A DNA stretch of 64,000 bases from contig DDXR01000075.1 in the NCBI GenBank assembly GCA_002347565.1, forward strand, positions 18,579-82,578, read 5' to 3'. This document shows positions 1-8,297 of this stretch, in pieces. The position numbers and the translations under genes were made by a program. Below the pieces are notes generated by a model. That model ran no database searches. It had not been told where the DNA came from and worked only from the letters and a program-made list of their open reading frames with translations. Each line of letters starts with the position of its first letter. The stretch's first letter is position 1. The stretch is from a bacterium UBP2_UBA2255. Its GTDB lineage: Bacteria; Edwardsbacteria; AC1; EtOH8.

Positions 1-1
1 C

Positions 2-85
2 GAGCTGGCGCCGCTCCAGCTGGACGATAACATCACCATTCCCATCCTGTCCGGACTGGTGATGAACTTGGCGTACAACATATAA
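2..85 (+). CDS. C-terminal end of a polyprenol/diacylglycerol kinase-like membrane protein (partial)
   Basis: Only the last 27 codons lie in the window, reading through to TAA at 83-85. The visible tail contains DDNITIPILSGLVM, which resembles the conserved C-terminal 'DDNLTIPL-SGLVM' block of the dolichol kinase / phytol kinase / diacylglycerol kinase (SEC59/DGK1/VTE5) membrane family. These enzymes phosphorylate lipid alcohols at the membrane. The match is to a short motif from memory, so the family is likely but not certain. It ends 52 bases before the parvulin gene and could be co-transcribed with it. Confidence 0.5.
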   Translation, partial: ELAPLQLDDNITIPILSGLVMNLAYNI

Positions 86-137
86 TCCGGCATATCGACC
101 GTAACCCAATCACCATCAACGGAGGAGAACTCGGACC

Positions 138-1610
138 ATGACCCTCAGCAAGCTGACGTTCACCGCCCTGGCCGCCCTGGCCGCCCTCGCCTTTCCGCTG
201 CAGGCCCAGAAGCAGCCTGCCGCCAAGCCCGTTGCCGCGACCGAGGCGATCCTGGCGACCACCGCATCCCTGAGCCTGAAATACGGGGACTTCGCCGAGG
301 CGATCGCCAACTATGAGAATCTCCTGAAGCGCTACCCCGCCGCAGCGCTCGCCAAGGAGTACACCTACCAGCTGGCCATGGCCTACGAGCGCACCGGCAA
401 CAGCCAGAAGGCGGCCGAGCTGTTCCAGGACGTGGTCACCAAGTTCAAGGGCAGGACCGCGGCCACCGCCAACATCGACAGCATGGCGATGGAAGGCGTG
501 GGACGCTGCTTCAACAAGAACTTCCAGGAATACGAGGTGTTCATCAACGGCCGGCCCGTCACCAAGCTGGAAATGGACGCCGAGCTGGAGAAGGTCCCCG
601 CCATGTACCGGGGCCAGTTCGAGGGCGCCGAGGGCCGGCAGAAGTTCGTCGAGCGCTACATCGAGCGCACCCTGCTGTACGACGAAGCCAGAAAGCTCAA
701 CCCCGAACTGGACCCGGAGTTCTACCAGAAGCTGCAGGACACCAAGCAGGACCAGTACATCCGCTACCTGATCGACAAGGAGGTTTCGGCCAGGGCCCAT
801 CCCTCCGAAGCCGAGATCAAGGCCCACTACAAGAAGAACCTGAACGACCACCGCACCAAGGAACAGGTCAAGGCACGGCAGATCACGGTCAAATCCAGGG
901 CCGAGGCCGAGCAGTTGCTCAAGGACCTCAAAAAGGCCCCATTCGACAGCCTGGCCCGGTCACGTTCCATCGACAGCTACGCCAGGAGCGGCGGCGACCT
1001 GGGGCTGGTCAACCGGAACCAGTTCCCGGCGTTGGACACCGCGCTGTTCGTCAAGACCAAGAAGGGCCAGCTGTCGAAGATCATTCCGTTGGACCCGAGA
1101 TACGCCATCGTCAAGCTCGAAGCCAAGGACAAGGACAAGCTGCACCTGCGGTGGATCGTTGCCGGCAGCGCCGCCGAAGCGAGCAGGATCTCGGCAGCCC
1201 TGGCCGCCGATCACACGGCCTTCGACAGCCTGGCCTCGTCGGTATCGATCGATCCCGCCACCAAGGAGAAAGCCGGCGATCTGGGGTTCGTGTCCAAGAA
1301 GGATATCGATGAAAACGTCTTCAAGGCCGCCGCGAAGCTGCGGAAGCCGGGCGACATTGCCGCCAAGCCCGTGCTGTTCCACGCGAAGCACGCCGTGGTC
1401 AAGGTCGAGGACAAGATCCCTGCCGGCATCAAGACACTCGACCAGGTGAAGGGGCAGATCTCGAGCCAGCTGTTCTCGGATCGGCAGCGCAAAAACTATG
1501 AGGACCTGCTGACCCGCATCAAAGGCGCCGCCGCCATCGAGTACCCCAAGCCCGAGGCGGCTCCGGCCGTGCCTTCCGACCCAGAGCACACGCCGACCGA
1601 CAAGAAGTAG
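138..1610 (+). CDS. Exported peptidyl-prolyl isomerase with TPR segment and two parvulin domains
   Basis: A 490-residue exported chaperone. Residues 1-23 form a Sec signal peptide (basic start, Ala/Leu core, cleavage near LQAQ). Residues about 30-110 are TPR-like (ANYENLLKRYP, AYERTGNSQKAAELF). Residues 125-225 resemble the SurA/PrsA chaperone arm. Two PpiC-type parvulin domains follow, about 235-330 (DSLARSRSIDSYARSGGDLG) and 335-435 (FDSLASSVSIDP...GDLGFV). The ATG at 138 follows a GGAGGAG ribosome site. A role in folding outer-membrane or secreted proteins in the periplasm is inferred from the family. A perfect hairpin closes the gene. Confidence 0.88.
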   Translation: MTLSKLTFTALAALAALAFPLQAQKQPAAKPVAATEAILATTASLSLKYGDFAEAIANYENLLKRYPAAALAKEYTYQLAMAYERTGNSQKAAELFQDVVTKFKGRTAATANIDSMAMEGVGRCFNKNFQEYEVFINGRPVTKLEMDAELEKVPAMYRGQFEGAEGRQKFVERYIERTLLYDEARKLNPELDPEFYQKLQDTKQDQYIRYLIDKEVSARAHPSEAEIKAHYKKNLNDHRTKEQVKARQITVKSRAEAEQLLKDLKKAPFDSLARSRSIDSYARSGGDLGLVNRNQFPALDTALFVKTKKGQLSKIIPLDPRYAIVKLEAKDKDKLHLRWIVAGSAAEASRISAALAADHTAFDSLASSVSIDPATKEKAGDLGFVSKKDIDENVFKAAAKLRKPGDIAAKPVLFHAKHAVVKVEDKIPAGIKTLDQVKGQISSQLFSDRQRKNYEDLLTRIKGAAAIEYPKPEAAPAVPSDPEHTPTDKK

Positions 1611-1621
1611 AGCGGGCGGCA

Positions 1622-1660
1622 GACCAAGAGGCTTGCGGCACGACCGCAAGCCTCTTGGTC
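1622..1660. terminator. 17-bp perfect inverted repeat after the parvulin gene
   Basis: GACCAAGAGGCTTGCGG (1622-1638) pairs perfectly with 1644-1660 around the 5-base loop CACGA. There is no long T run after it (GTTGACTTTG), so as an intrinsic terminator it is imperfect, but its place 12 bases after a stop codon and right before a promoter fits transcript-end formation. Confidence 0.7.
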
Positions 1661-1661
1661 G

Positions 1662-1690
1662 TTGACTTTGCGGGCGATGCCGGTTATAAT
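1662..1690 (+). promoter_or_regulatory. Sigma-70-type promoter for galT-glgA
   Basis: TTGACT (1662-1667), a 17-base spacer, then a perfect TATAAT (1685-1690). It predicts a start near 1697 and a leader of about 100 bases before the galT ATG. The -35 box abuts the hairpin that ends the upstream gene. Confidence 0.85.
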
Positions 1691-1796
1691 GAGCCCATCA
1701 CGCCGGCACGCGGCCCCCGACGGGTGACGTTCGGTGATCGCCCGGCCGTAAGCGGCTCCGGTTGTCTTTACATCATCAATACGATCAGCACGCCAC

Positions 1797-2792
1797 ATGC
1801 CCGAACTACGCAAAGACCCGATCGTCGGCCGCTGGGTCATCATCTCCACTGAGCGCGGCAAGCGGCCCATGATGGTCGAGGGATTGCCCCGGCGCCAGCC
1901 TGATGAAGTCTGCCCCTTCTGCCCCGGCAACGAGGAACTGACGCCTCCGGAGATCCTGTCCGTCCGCGATACCGGGGAACCCAACCAGCCGGGCTGGCGG
2001 GTGCGGGTGGTGCCCAACAAATTCCCCGCCCTGCGGGTCGAGGGCGATCTTGACAAGACCGGAGAGGGATTGTACGACAAAATGAACGGCGTCGGCGCCC
2101 ATGAGGTGATCATCGAGACGCCGCGGCACGACCTCCAGCTTTCGGACCTCGGCCAGGCGCAGATCGCCGAAGTGCTCGCCGCCTGCGTGGAAAGGATGAA
2201 CGATCTCAAGCAGGACGTCCGCCTGAAGTACCTGATGGTGTTCAAGAACCACGGCATCCGGGCGGGCGCCACCCTGGAGCACAGCCATAGCCAGATCATC
2301 GCCACCCCCACCGTCCCCAAGGTGATCAATGAAGAGCTGACCGGAGCCCGCCATTACTACGAATACAAGGAACGCTGCGTGTTCTGCGACATCGTCAAGC
2401 AGGAGCTCGACGACCGGCGCCGGCTGGTGGCCGAGAACGGAGGTTTCATCTCGATCGTACCCTTCGCCCCCCGTTTCCCGTTCGAGACGTGGATCCTGCC
2501 GCGCCGGCACCGGGCCAGCTTCGAGGATACCCCCCGGCCCGAACTGACGGAGCTGGCGGAGATCCTCAAGGAGACGCTGGTACGGACCGCGCGGTCGGTC
2601 AACGACCCGCCCTACAACTACGTGATCCACACCGCGCCCTGCGGCAAGTCGCAAGCCGAGTACTACCACTGGCACATCGAGATCATGCCCCGCATCACCA
2701 GGGTGGCCGGGTTCGAGCGCGGCACCGGCTTCTACATCAATCCCACTCCGCCCGAGGAGGCGGCCCGGTTCATGAAAGAACTCGCGCTGTGA
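1797..2792 (+). CDS. galT: Galactose-1-phosphate uridylyltransferase
   Basis: A 331-residue cytosolic Leloir-pathway enzyme that swaps UMP between UDP-glucose and galactose 1-phosphate. The N-terminus MPELRKDPIVGRWVIIS is typical. Zinc-type cysteines appear in CPFCPGN and again in CVFCDIV. The HIT-fold motifs are EHSHSQIIATP (about residue 160) and YHWHIEIMPR near the end, which carries the catalytic histidine region. Length is usual for bacterial GalT. It overlaps glgA by four bases (GTGA), implying translational coupling. No clear ribosome site precedes the ATG. Related nucleotidyltransferases of this fold can act on other sugar phosphates. Confidence 0.9.
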   Translation: MPELRKDPIVGRWVIISTERGKRPMMVEGLPRRQPDEVCPFCPGNEELTPPEILSVRDTGEPNQPGWRVRVVPNKFPALRVEGDLDKTGEGLYDKMNGVGAHEVIIETPRHDLQLSDLGQAQIAEVLAACVERMNDLKQDVRLKYLMVFKNHGIRAGATLEHSHSQIIATPTVPKVINEELTGARHYYEYKERCVFCDIVKQELDDRRRLVAENGGFISIVPFAPRFPFETWILPRRHRASFEDTPRPELTELAEILKETLVRTARSVNDPPYNYVIHTAPCGKSQAEYYHWHIEIMPRITRVAGFERGTGFYINPTPPEEAARFMKELAL

Positions 2793-4279
2793 GCACCGGC
2801 CCTCTGGCGATCGCCTTGGTCGCCTCCGAAGCCGTGCCCTTCGCCAAGACCGGCGGACTGGCCGATGTCACCGGCGCGATGGCCCGGGAACTGGCCCGCG
2901 CCGGGCACCGGGTGGCGCTGGTGATCCCGGGGCATCAGCGGATCGACCGGAGGCAGCACGGGCTCAAGCCGACCGGGCTGGCGCTCGACGTCGCGCTGGG
3001 CGGCGATGTCCGCCGGGTCAGCGTCGCCGCGACCGACGCCCTGCCTGGCGTTCGAACGTTGGTCATCGACCATCCCATGTTCGGAGAGCGGCCGGAGCTC
3101 TACGGCGACCGCGACGGCGACTACCCCGACAACGGAATGCGCTACGGTCTTTTTTCACGCGCGGCGCTGCACCTCCTGCGCCAAGACGGCTTCTCGCCTG
3201 ACATCATCCACTGCCATGACTGGCAGACCGGGCTGGTGCCGGTGTTCCTCCGCCAGGAGGGGTGGTTCCCCGGCGCCAGAAGCGTGTTCACAATACACAA
3301 CCTGGCATATCAGGGCATCTTCGGCCGCGAGATCCTGCGCACGCTGGGGCTGCCTGATTCGCTCTACCACATGGACGGCCTCGAATACTACGGACAGATC
3401 AACTATCTCAAGGGTGGCCTGTTTTTCTCCGACCGGCTGACCACGGTCAGCCCCTCCTATGCCGAACAGATCATCACTCCAGGCTACGGCTGCGGCCTGG
3501 ACGGCGCGTTGCGCTCCGTTGCCGGTCGGCTGACAGGAATCCTCAACGGCGTCGACGACGCCGAGTGGGGGCCTGCCCGTGACCCCTACCTGCCGCGATA
3601 CGATGCCTCCAGGCTGCACCTCAAGGAAAGCGCCAAGCGGCTGTTATGCAAGCGGACCGGCCTGGGATACCGCACCGGCCGCCCAGTCGCCGGTGTGATT
3701 TCGCGCCTGGCCATGCAGAAGGGATGGGACATCCTCGGCGCGGCCCTGCCCGGCCTGCTGGAGATGGACCTGGACGTCGTCGTTCTCGGCGCCGGCGACC
3801 GGCCCTACCACGAGCTGTTGCAGCAACTGCCGGCCCGTTACCCGGGGCGGATCGGCCTCAAGCTGGGATTCGACAATGAACTGGCGCACTTCATCTACGG
3901 CGGCGCCGACCTGTTCCTGATGCCGTCCCAGTATGAACCGTGCGGACTGGGGCAGATGATCGCCATGCGCTACGGGACCATCCCGGTGGTCCGAGCCACC
4001 GGCGGCCTGGCCGACACCGTGGTCGACCACCGGCAGTCGCCGCTGACTTCGAACGGCTTCAGCTTTCCGGGGTACAGCGCCGACGAGCTGTCCCGGACCG
4101 TGTCGGAGGCACTGTCCGTCTATCGCGTGATACCGGAGTGGCAGGCGCTGATGAGGCGGGCCATGGCCTGCGATCATACCTGGGCTTCGTCCATTTCCCG
4201 CTACCTGGACCTGTACCGCGACCTGCTGGCCGGCGGGCCTCCTGACGGCCCGGGTCCCGACGTTTTACCTATCGACTGA
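2789..4279 (+). CDS. glgA: Glycogen synthase, GT5 family
   Basis: A 496-residue glucosyltransferase that extends alpha-1,4-glucan from an ADP- or UDP-glucose donor. The N-terminal KTGGLADV motif binds the donor diphosphate. DWQTGLVPVFL and the C-terminal PSQYEPCGLGQMIAMRYG and TGGLADTV blocks are diagnostic for GT5. The GTG at 2789 overlaps the galT stop and starts at the correct first strand (TGPLAIALVASEAVPF). Pairing with galT suggests sugar-phosphate flow between galactose use and storage glucan. No glgC or branching enzyme is in view. Confidence 0.92.
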   Translation: MSTGPLAIALVASEAVPFAKTGGLADVTGAMARELARAGHRVALVIPGHQRIDRRQHGLKPTGLALDVALGGDVRRVSVAATDALPGVRTLVIDHPMFGERPELYGDRDGDYPDNGMRYGLFSRAALHLLRQDGFSPDIIHCHDWQTGLVPVFLRQEGWFPGARSVFTIHNLAYQGIFGREILRTLGLPDSLYHMDGLEYYGQINYLKGGLFFSDRLTTVSPSYAEQIITPGYGCGLDGALRSVAGRLTGILNGVDDAEWGPARDPYLPRYDASRLHLKESAKRLLCKRTGLGYRTGRPVAGVISRLAMQKGWDILGAALPGLLEMDLDVVVLGAGDRPYHELLQQLPARYPGRIGLKLGFDNELAHFIYGGADLFLMPSQYEPCGLGQMIAMRYGTIPVVRATGGLADTVVDHRQSPLTSNGFSFPGYSADELSRTVSEALSVYRVIPEWQALMRRAMACDHTWASSISRYLDLYRDLLAGGPPDGPGPDVLPID

Positions 4280-4287
4280 CGGCCGCC

Positions 4288-4881
4288 ATGGCACTTATCA
4301 ACCGCGCCTCGCACGAGATCGGCTGCAAGATCGTCTACTACGGCCCGGGACTGGGGGGCAAGACGACGAACCTGAAGCAGATCTACCAGAAGGTCTCGCC
4401 CGACGCCAAGGGCCAGTTGATCTCGCTGGCCACCGAGATGGACCGCACGCTGTTCTTCGATTTCATGCCGCTGGACCTGGGATCGATCCAGGGGTACAGG
4501 ACCAAGTTCCACCTCTACACCGTGCCGGGGCAGGTCTTCTACAACGCCTCCCGCAAGCTGGTGCTGAGGGGCGTCGACGGCGTGGTGTTTGTGGCCGATT
4601 CTCAGGAGGAACGGCAGGCCGACACCTCGGACAGTTTCCGAAACTTGGGCGAGAACCTGGCCGAGATGGGGCTGACCATCCACTCCGTGCCGGTGATTCT
4701 TCAGTACAACAAGCGCGACCTGCCAAACATCGTGCCCATGGAAGCGCTGCAAGCGTCCCTCAACCCGGACAACCGGTTTCAATGTTTCGAGGCCGTGGCC
4801 AGCTCTGGCATCGGCGTGTTCGAGACCCTCAAGGCGCTGGCCGTGCAGGTGCTGGCCAACGTGGGGAAAAAGCTGGCATGA
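4288..4881 (+). CDS. mglA: MglA-type Ras-like GTPase
   Basis: A 197-residue small GTPase of the MglA family, the bacterial polarity switch that controls gliding and twitching direction in Myxococcus. Residues 1-35 read IGCKIVYYGPGLGGKTTNLK, with the P-loop GPGLGGKT. TVPGQ is the switch II (G3) motif and YNKRDLP is the NKxD (G4) motif. It lies nine bases after glgA, so it probably belongs to that operon, and a hairpin ends it. No MglB/Roadblock partner is encoded nearby. Its role in this organism is not shown by context. Confidence 0.88.
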   Translation: MALINRASHEIGCKIVYYGPGLGGKTTNLKQIYQKVSPDAKGQLISLATEMDRTLFFDFMPLDLGSIQGYRTKFHLYTVPGQVFYNASRKLVLRGVDGVVFVADSQEERQADTSDSFRNLGENLAEMGLTIHSVPVILQYNKRDLPNIVPMEALQASLNPDNRFQCFEAVASSGIGVFETLKALAVQVLANVGKKLA

Positions 4882-4900
4882 ATCACCGGCCCGAATCCCC

Positions 4901-4929
4901 GACCGAGGTTTCACAGCCTCGGTCGTTTT
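4901..4929 (+). terminator. Intrinsic terminator after mglA
   Basis: GACCGAGG (4901-4908) pairs with CCTCGGTC (4917-4924), followed by GTTTT. It lies between mglA and recG, so recG may be read partly by read-through or from an internal promoter. Confidence 0.65.
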
Positions 4930-4936
4930 GCATCTC

Positions 4937-7018
4937 ATGACCGGTACCGCCGACATCCAGTACCTCAAGGGCGTGGGACCCAAACGGGCGGCGCTGCTGC
5001 GCGGCATGGGAATCGCCAGTCTGGCCGACCTGCTGTACACTCCGCCCCGCCGCTACATCGACCGCAGCCTGATCAAGCCGGCGGGTCGGCTGCGGCCGGG
5101 AGAGTCGGTCACCGTGTTCGGCAGCGTGGCCGACAAGGGCGTGGTGCGCGCCCGGCGCGGCTTCTCCATCTTCAACCTGCTGGTGAGCGATGACAGCGGC
5201 TACCTGCTGTGCAAGTGGTTCAACCAGCCATACCTGTCGGAGCGTTTCGCCATCGGCCAGAAGCTGGTCGTCAGCGGGATGGTGAAGTACGACCGCGGCC
5301 CGTCGCTGGTCAATCCCGAGTACGAGCTGATCGACGCCGAGGACGAGGAGCTGATCCACACCGGCCGGATCGTGCCGCTCCACGCGGTGACCGCCGGCCT
5401 GACCACCCGGCAGTACCGGGTGATACTGCGGTGCGCCCTCGACCAGTACCTGGCGTCGCTGCCGGAATCGCTCCCGGCCGGCGTGCGCTCCCGCCACCGG
5501 CTGCTGCCGCTGGCCGAGGCGCTATCCCTGGTCCATTTCCCCGAATCGCTGGAGCAGGCGGCCCGGGCCCGGCGGCGGCTGGCGTTCGAGGAGCTGTTCT
5601 ACCTCCAAGTGCTGATCGCGCTGCAGCGACGGGGCGCCCAGCGCTCCGGCACCGCCCTCCCCCTGGCCGACCGGGCATGGCGGGCCCGCTTCGACGGCCT
5701 GCTGCGGTTCGAGCTGACCGCGGCCCAGCGCCGCGTGATCGGCGAGATCTCGGCCGACCTGGCGGCGGACCGGCCGATGCACCGGCTGCTGCAGGGCGAC
5801 GTGGGATCGGGCAAGACCGTGGTGGCCCTGGCCGCGATCCTCCAGGCAGTGGGGTCCGGCGGCCAGGCGGCGCTGATGGCGCCCACCGAGCTGCTGGCGG
5901 AACAGCATTTCGCCTCCCTGGCCCCCTGGTTCGACGAGCTGGGGGTGCCGGCGGCGCTGCTGACCGGCTCGCTGGGCGCCAGGGACCGGGCAGCGCTGCA
6001 CCAGCGGATCGCCGACGGCCGGATATCGGTGTGCGTCGGCACCCACGCCGTCATCCAGGAGGGCGTGCGGTTCAGCGACCTGTCGCTGGCGGTGATCGAT
6101 GAGCAGCACCGGTTCGGAGTGCGCCAGCGAGCTGCGCTGCGGGACCAGCGGACGGGCGGCCCCACCGGCCGGCAGCCGCACGTGCTGGTTATGACCGCCA
6201 CGCCGATCCCCCGGACCCTGGCGCTGACACTGTACGGCGACCTCGACGTCTCGGTTATCGACGAGCTGCCGCCCGGCCGGGTGCCGGTCGTCACCCGGTG
6301 GACGGCAGAGGGGAACCGCGACAAGGTCTACAGTTTCCTGGCCGGGCAGATCACGGCCGGCCGCCAGGCGTACGTGGTGTACCCGGTGATCGAGAAATCG
6401 GAGAAGACCGACCTCAAGGCCGCGGTTACCATGCACCGACATCTGTCCAATGATGTGTTCCCGACCCGGCGCGTGGCGCTGGTGCATGGGCGTTTGAAGC
6501 GAGCCGAGCGGGACGCGGTGATGGCCAAGTTCAAACAGGGTGCGATCGACATCCTGGTCGCCACCACGGTGATCGAGGTCGGGATCGACATCCCCAACGC
6601 CACGGTGATGCTGGTGGAACAGGCCGAACGGTATGGTTTGTCCCAATTGCACCAGTTACGAGGCAGGGTTGGCCGCAGCAGTGACAAGTCCTATTGTATT
6701 CTCTTGCCCGGCAAAATGTTATCCGATATTGCAAAAGCCCGTCTTGAGATAATGCAACAAACGATAGACGGCTTTAAGATCGCCGAGAAAGACCTTGAAT
6801 TGCGGGGACCTGGGGATTTCTGGTCGACGCGCCAGCATGGGCTCCCGGCTCTTCGCATCGCCAACATCATGACCGACGGCCAGCTGGTCGCCGTGACCCG
6901 TCAGGAAGTCCGGTCGATCTTCTCGGACCAGGGTGTTGCCGATCCCGCGCAGGAAGAATTGAAGCAGAACCTCGAACGGTTCTTCCCCGATGCCGGACAG
7001 TACTTGGCCACCGGATAG
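4937..7018 (+). CDS. recG: ATP-dependent DNA helicase RecG
   Basis: A 693-residue branch-migration helicase that remodels stalled forks and Holliday junctions. The N-terminal wedge region starts with a helix-hairpin-helix (YLKGVGPKRAALL). Walker A is GDVGSGKTVV (about residue 285), the DEQHRFG box and MTATPIPRTL follow, and the C-terminal helicase half has QLRGRVGRS. Length is normal for RecG. ATG at 4937 is preferred; an in-frame TTG lies at 4928, inside the upstream terminator. Neither has a good ribosome site. Confidence 0.95.
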   Translation: MTGTADIQYLKGVGPKRAALLRGMGIASLADLLYTPPRRYIDRSLIKPAGRLRPGESVTVFGSVADKGVVRARRGFSIFNLLVSDDSGYLLCKWFNQPYLSERFAIGQKLVVSGMVKYDRGPSLVNPEYELIDAEDEELIHTGRIVPLHAVTAGLTTRQYRVILRCALDQYLASLPESLPAGVRSRHRLLPLAEALSLVHFPESLEQAARARRRLAFEELFYLQVLIALQRRGAQRSGTALPLADRAWRARFDGLLRFELTAAQRRVIGEISADLAADRPMHRLLQGDVGSGKTVVALAAILQAVGSGGQAALMAPTELLAEQHFASLAPWFDELGVPAALLTGSLGARDRAALHQRIADGRISVCVGTHAVIQEGVRFSDLSLAVIDEQHRFGVRQRAALRDQRTGGPTGRQPHVLVMTATPIPRTLALTLYGDLDVSVIDELPPGRVPVVTRWTAEGNRDKVYSFLAGQITAGRQAYVVYPVIEKSEKTDLKAAVTMHRHLSNDVFPTRRVALVHGRLKRAERDAVMAKFKQGAIDILVATTVIEVGIDIPNATVMLVEQAERYGLSQLHQLRGRVGRSSDKSYCILLPGKMLSDIAKARLEIMQQTIDGFKIAEKDLELRGPGDFWSTRQHGLPALRIANIMTDGQLVAVTRQEVRSIFSDQGVADPAQEELKQNLERFFPDAGQYLATG

Positions 7019-7031
7019 GGTACACCGGACA

Positions 7032-7070
7032 ATGTAAAAGCGCCCCCACGCTGTGGGGGCGCTTTTACAT
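7032..7070. terminator. Bidirectional 18-bp hairpin terminator
   Basis: ATGTAAAAGCGCCCCCAC (7032-7049) pairs perfectly with 7053-7070 around a 3-base GCT loop. The 3' arm ends in GCTTTTACAT on the + strand, and the same A/T tract works on the other strand. It sits between convergent recG and the barrel protein gene. Confidence 0.9.
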
Positions 7071-7087
7071 TCCGAGGTTTTTTACGA

Positions 7088-7729
7088 TCAGAACCCGCTG
7101 AGCTCGATCCCTGCGCCGATGATCAGTCCGGACATCTTGAGATCGGTGAAGACGTCGTTCCCGGCGCTGCGCGAGCAGGTGTTCCCGTTATAGGAAACGC
7201 CAGCGGTCAGCGCGCTGCGGTATCCCAGGCCCAGCCGGGCGCCGGCGCCCAGCCGCCACCCGAAACCGCTGTACCAGCCGCTCTCCGGCCGGCTGGCCGC
7301 AGGTATGCTGTAGAGGCTTTCGTTATAGCTATAGGAGACATTTGCCAGGCCGTAGCCCACCCGGCCTTCAAGGTACGGCTTGATCAGCATCCCCATCGGC
7401 ATGGTGACGACCACCCCGGCCGTGACCGGAATGTATTTCACTGAGTGTTTGTATGCCACTTGGCGGTTCTGGATGTTAACGATGGCCGATGTATCAACGT
7501 CCACCGGCGTGCTGGTCTCCTGGGTGTAGGTCTTGTTCATGAAATCGAGCTGGACGTTGGCCATCACCATGTCGTCCACCCGTTTGCCGGCGCCCAGGGA
7601 AAGCAGCAGTCCGCCGCCGCCGGACACGGCCGATGGCTTGAAATAGGCCGCCCCGGCGTTGAGCGCCAATGCCAGCGCCGGTCCGGCCGCGACCGCGGCC
7701 GCCAGCGCGACCAGAACAATCTTTTTCAT
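7088..7729 (-). CDS. Small outer-membrane beta-barrel protein, function unknown
   Basis: A 213-residue exported protein. Residues 1-22 are a signal peptide (MKKIVLVALAAAVAAGPALA). The rest alternates Gly, aromatic and polar residues (KPYLEGRVGYGLANVSYSY, GFGWRLGAGARLGLGYRS) as in OmpA/OmpX-sized eight-strand barrels, and the last residue is Phe, as in many outer-membrane proteins. No catalytic motif is visible. It is the last gene of a run downstream of a ferredoxin and a ferritin-like gene, 12 bases after the ferredoxin stop, which suggests co-transcription. Confidence 0.7.
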   Translation of the reverse strand: MKKIVLVALAAAVAAGPALALALNAGAAYFKPSAVSGGGGLLLSLGAGKRVDDMVMANVQLDFMNKTYTQETSTPVDVDTSAIVNIQNRQVAYKHSVKYIPVTAGVVVTMPMGMLIKPYLEGRVGYGLANVSYSYNESLYSIPAASRPESGWYSGFGWRLGAGARLGLGYRSALTAGVSYNGNTCSRSAGNDVFTDLKMSGLIIGAGIELSGF

Positions 7730-7741
7730 CTCGATTCCGTA

Positions 7742-7927
7742 TTACTTGAGGGTGATGCAGCTTACCGGGCAGGCGTCGACGCAGGCCCCGCACTCGGTGC
7801 AGGCGTCGGGCTTGGCCACCTTGGCCTTGTCGCCGTCCATGTCCAGCACGTTGACCGGGCAGGCCGAAACGCAGGCGCCGCAGCCGATGCAGGCGTCGAG
7901 GTCGATCGAGAGCTGTTTCTTGGCCAT
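7742..7927 (-). CDS. 2[4Fe-4S] ferredoxin
   Basis: A 61-residue bacterial-type ferredoxin carrying two CxxCxxCxxxCP clusters: CIGCGACVSACP and CTECGACVDACP. This is the classical low-potential dicluster fold for one-electron transfer in the cytosol. Its partner enzyme is not in view. It lies 22 bases after the ferritin-like gene and follows a GGAG-type ribosome site, so the two are probably co-expressed from the promoter at 8238-8266. Confidence 0.93.
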   Translation of the reverse strand: MAKKQLSIDLDACIGCGACVSACPVNVLDMDGDKAKVAKPDACTECGACVDACPVSCITLK

Positions 7928-7949
7928 CCTTCTTGTCTCCTTGCGTGGT

Positions 7950-8183
7950 CTATTTGTTCTTTTTCTGCAGCCGGGCGATGTCCTTCAGCACGGCTTGTTT
8001 CTTGGCGTTCAGCAGCCGCTCGTGGCCGATCTCCTCATGGACAAGTGTCTTGAACAGTTTCTTGATGTCATACTCGTAGGCGTAGGTGGCCTCGCGCAGG
8101 TAGCGCTCCTGGGCCTCGCGCTCCTTGCTGATGGCCATGTCCAGCGCCCTGACCAGCTGTTTCGCCAGCTTCAGGTCTTCCAT
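7950..8183 (-). CDS. Half-size ferritin/rubrerythrin-like protein
   Basis: A 77-residue, fully helical protein. The first helix carries EREAQERYLREA and the second HEEIGHERLL, so it has one set of the Glu/His ligands (ExxY... and EExxH) of rubrerythrin-type diiron proteins, where a full four-helix bundle needs two. It would have to dimerise to build a diiron site, as encapsulated ferritins do. ATG at 8183 is chosen because GAGGAG lies just upstream; a longer in-frame start at 8249 lies inside the promoter. The link to the downstream ferredoxin suggests a redox or iron role. Function is inferred. Confidence 0.65.
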   Translation of the reverse strand: MEDLKLAKQLVRALDMAISKEREAQERYLREATYAYEYDIKKLFKTLVHEEIGHERLLNAKKQAVLKDIARLQKKNK

Positions 8184-8237
8184 GCGGTTCTCCTCGGTTG
8201 TCGTATCGTTGCGTTTGCCTCCGGTCGCAATGCCTAT

Positions 8238-8266
8238 ATGATACCACACAATTTGACGTTTGACAA
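8238..8266 (-). promoter_or_regulatory. Promoter for the ferritin-like/ferredoxin genes
   Basis: On the minus strand TTGTCA (8266-8261), a 17-base spacer and TATCAT (8243-8238). It predicts a transcript start near 8231 and a leader of about 48 bases ending in the GAGGAG ribosome site of the 8183 start. Confidence 0.8.
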
Positions 8267-8297
8267 GGGGCTTGCGCCCGTAAACGGACGGATCCGG

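Noticed and set aside
4928..4936. TTG start for recG
   Set aside because: It falls within the T tract of the upstream terminator; ATG 4937 is better.
7088..7729. Type IX component PorT
   Set aside because: Size and barrel shape fit loosely, but no specific motif is visible; left as an unknown barrel.
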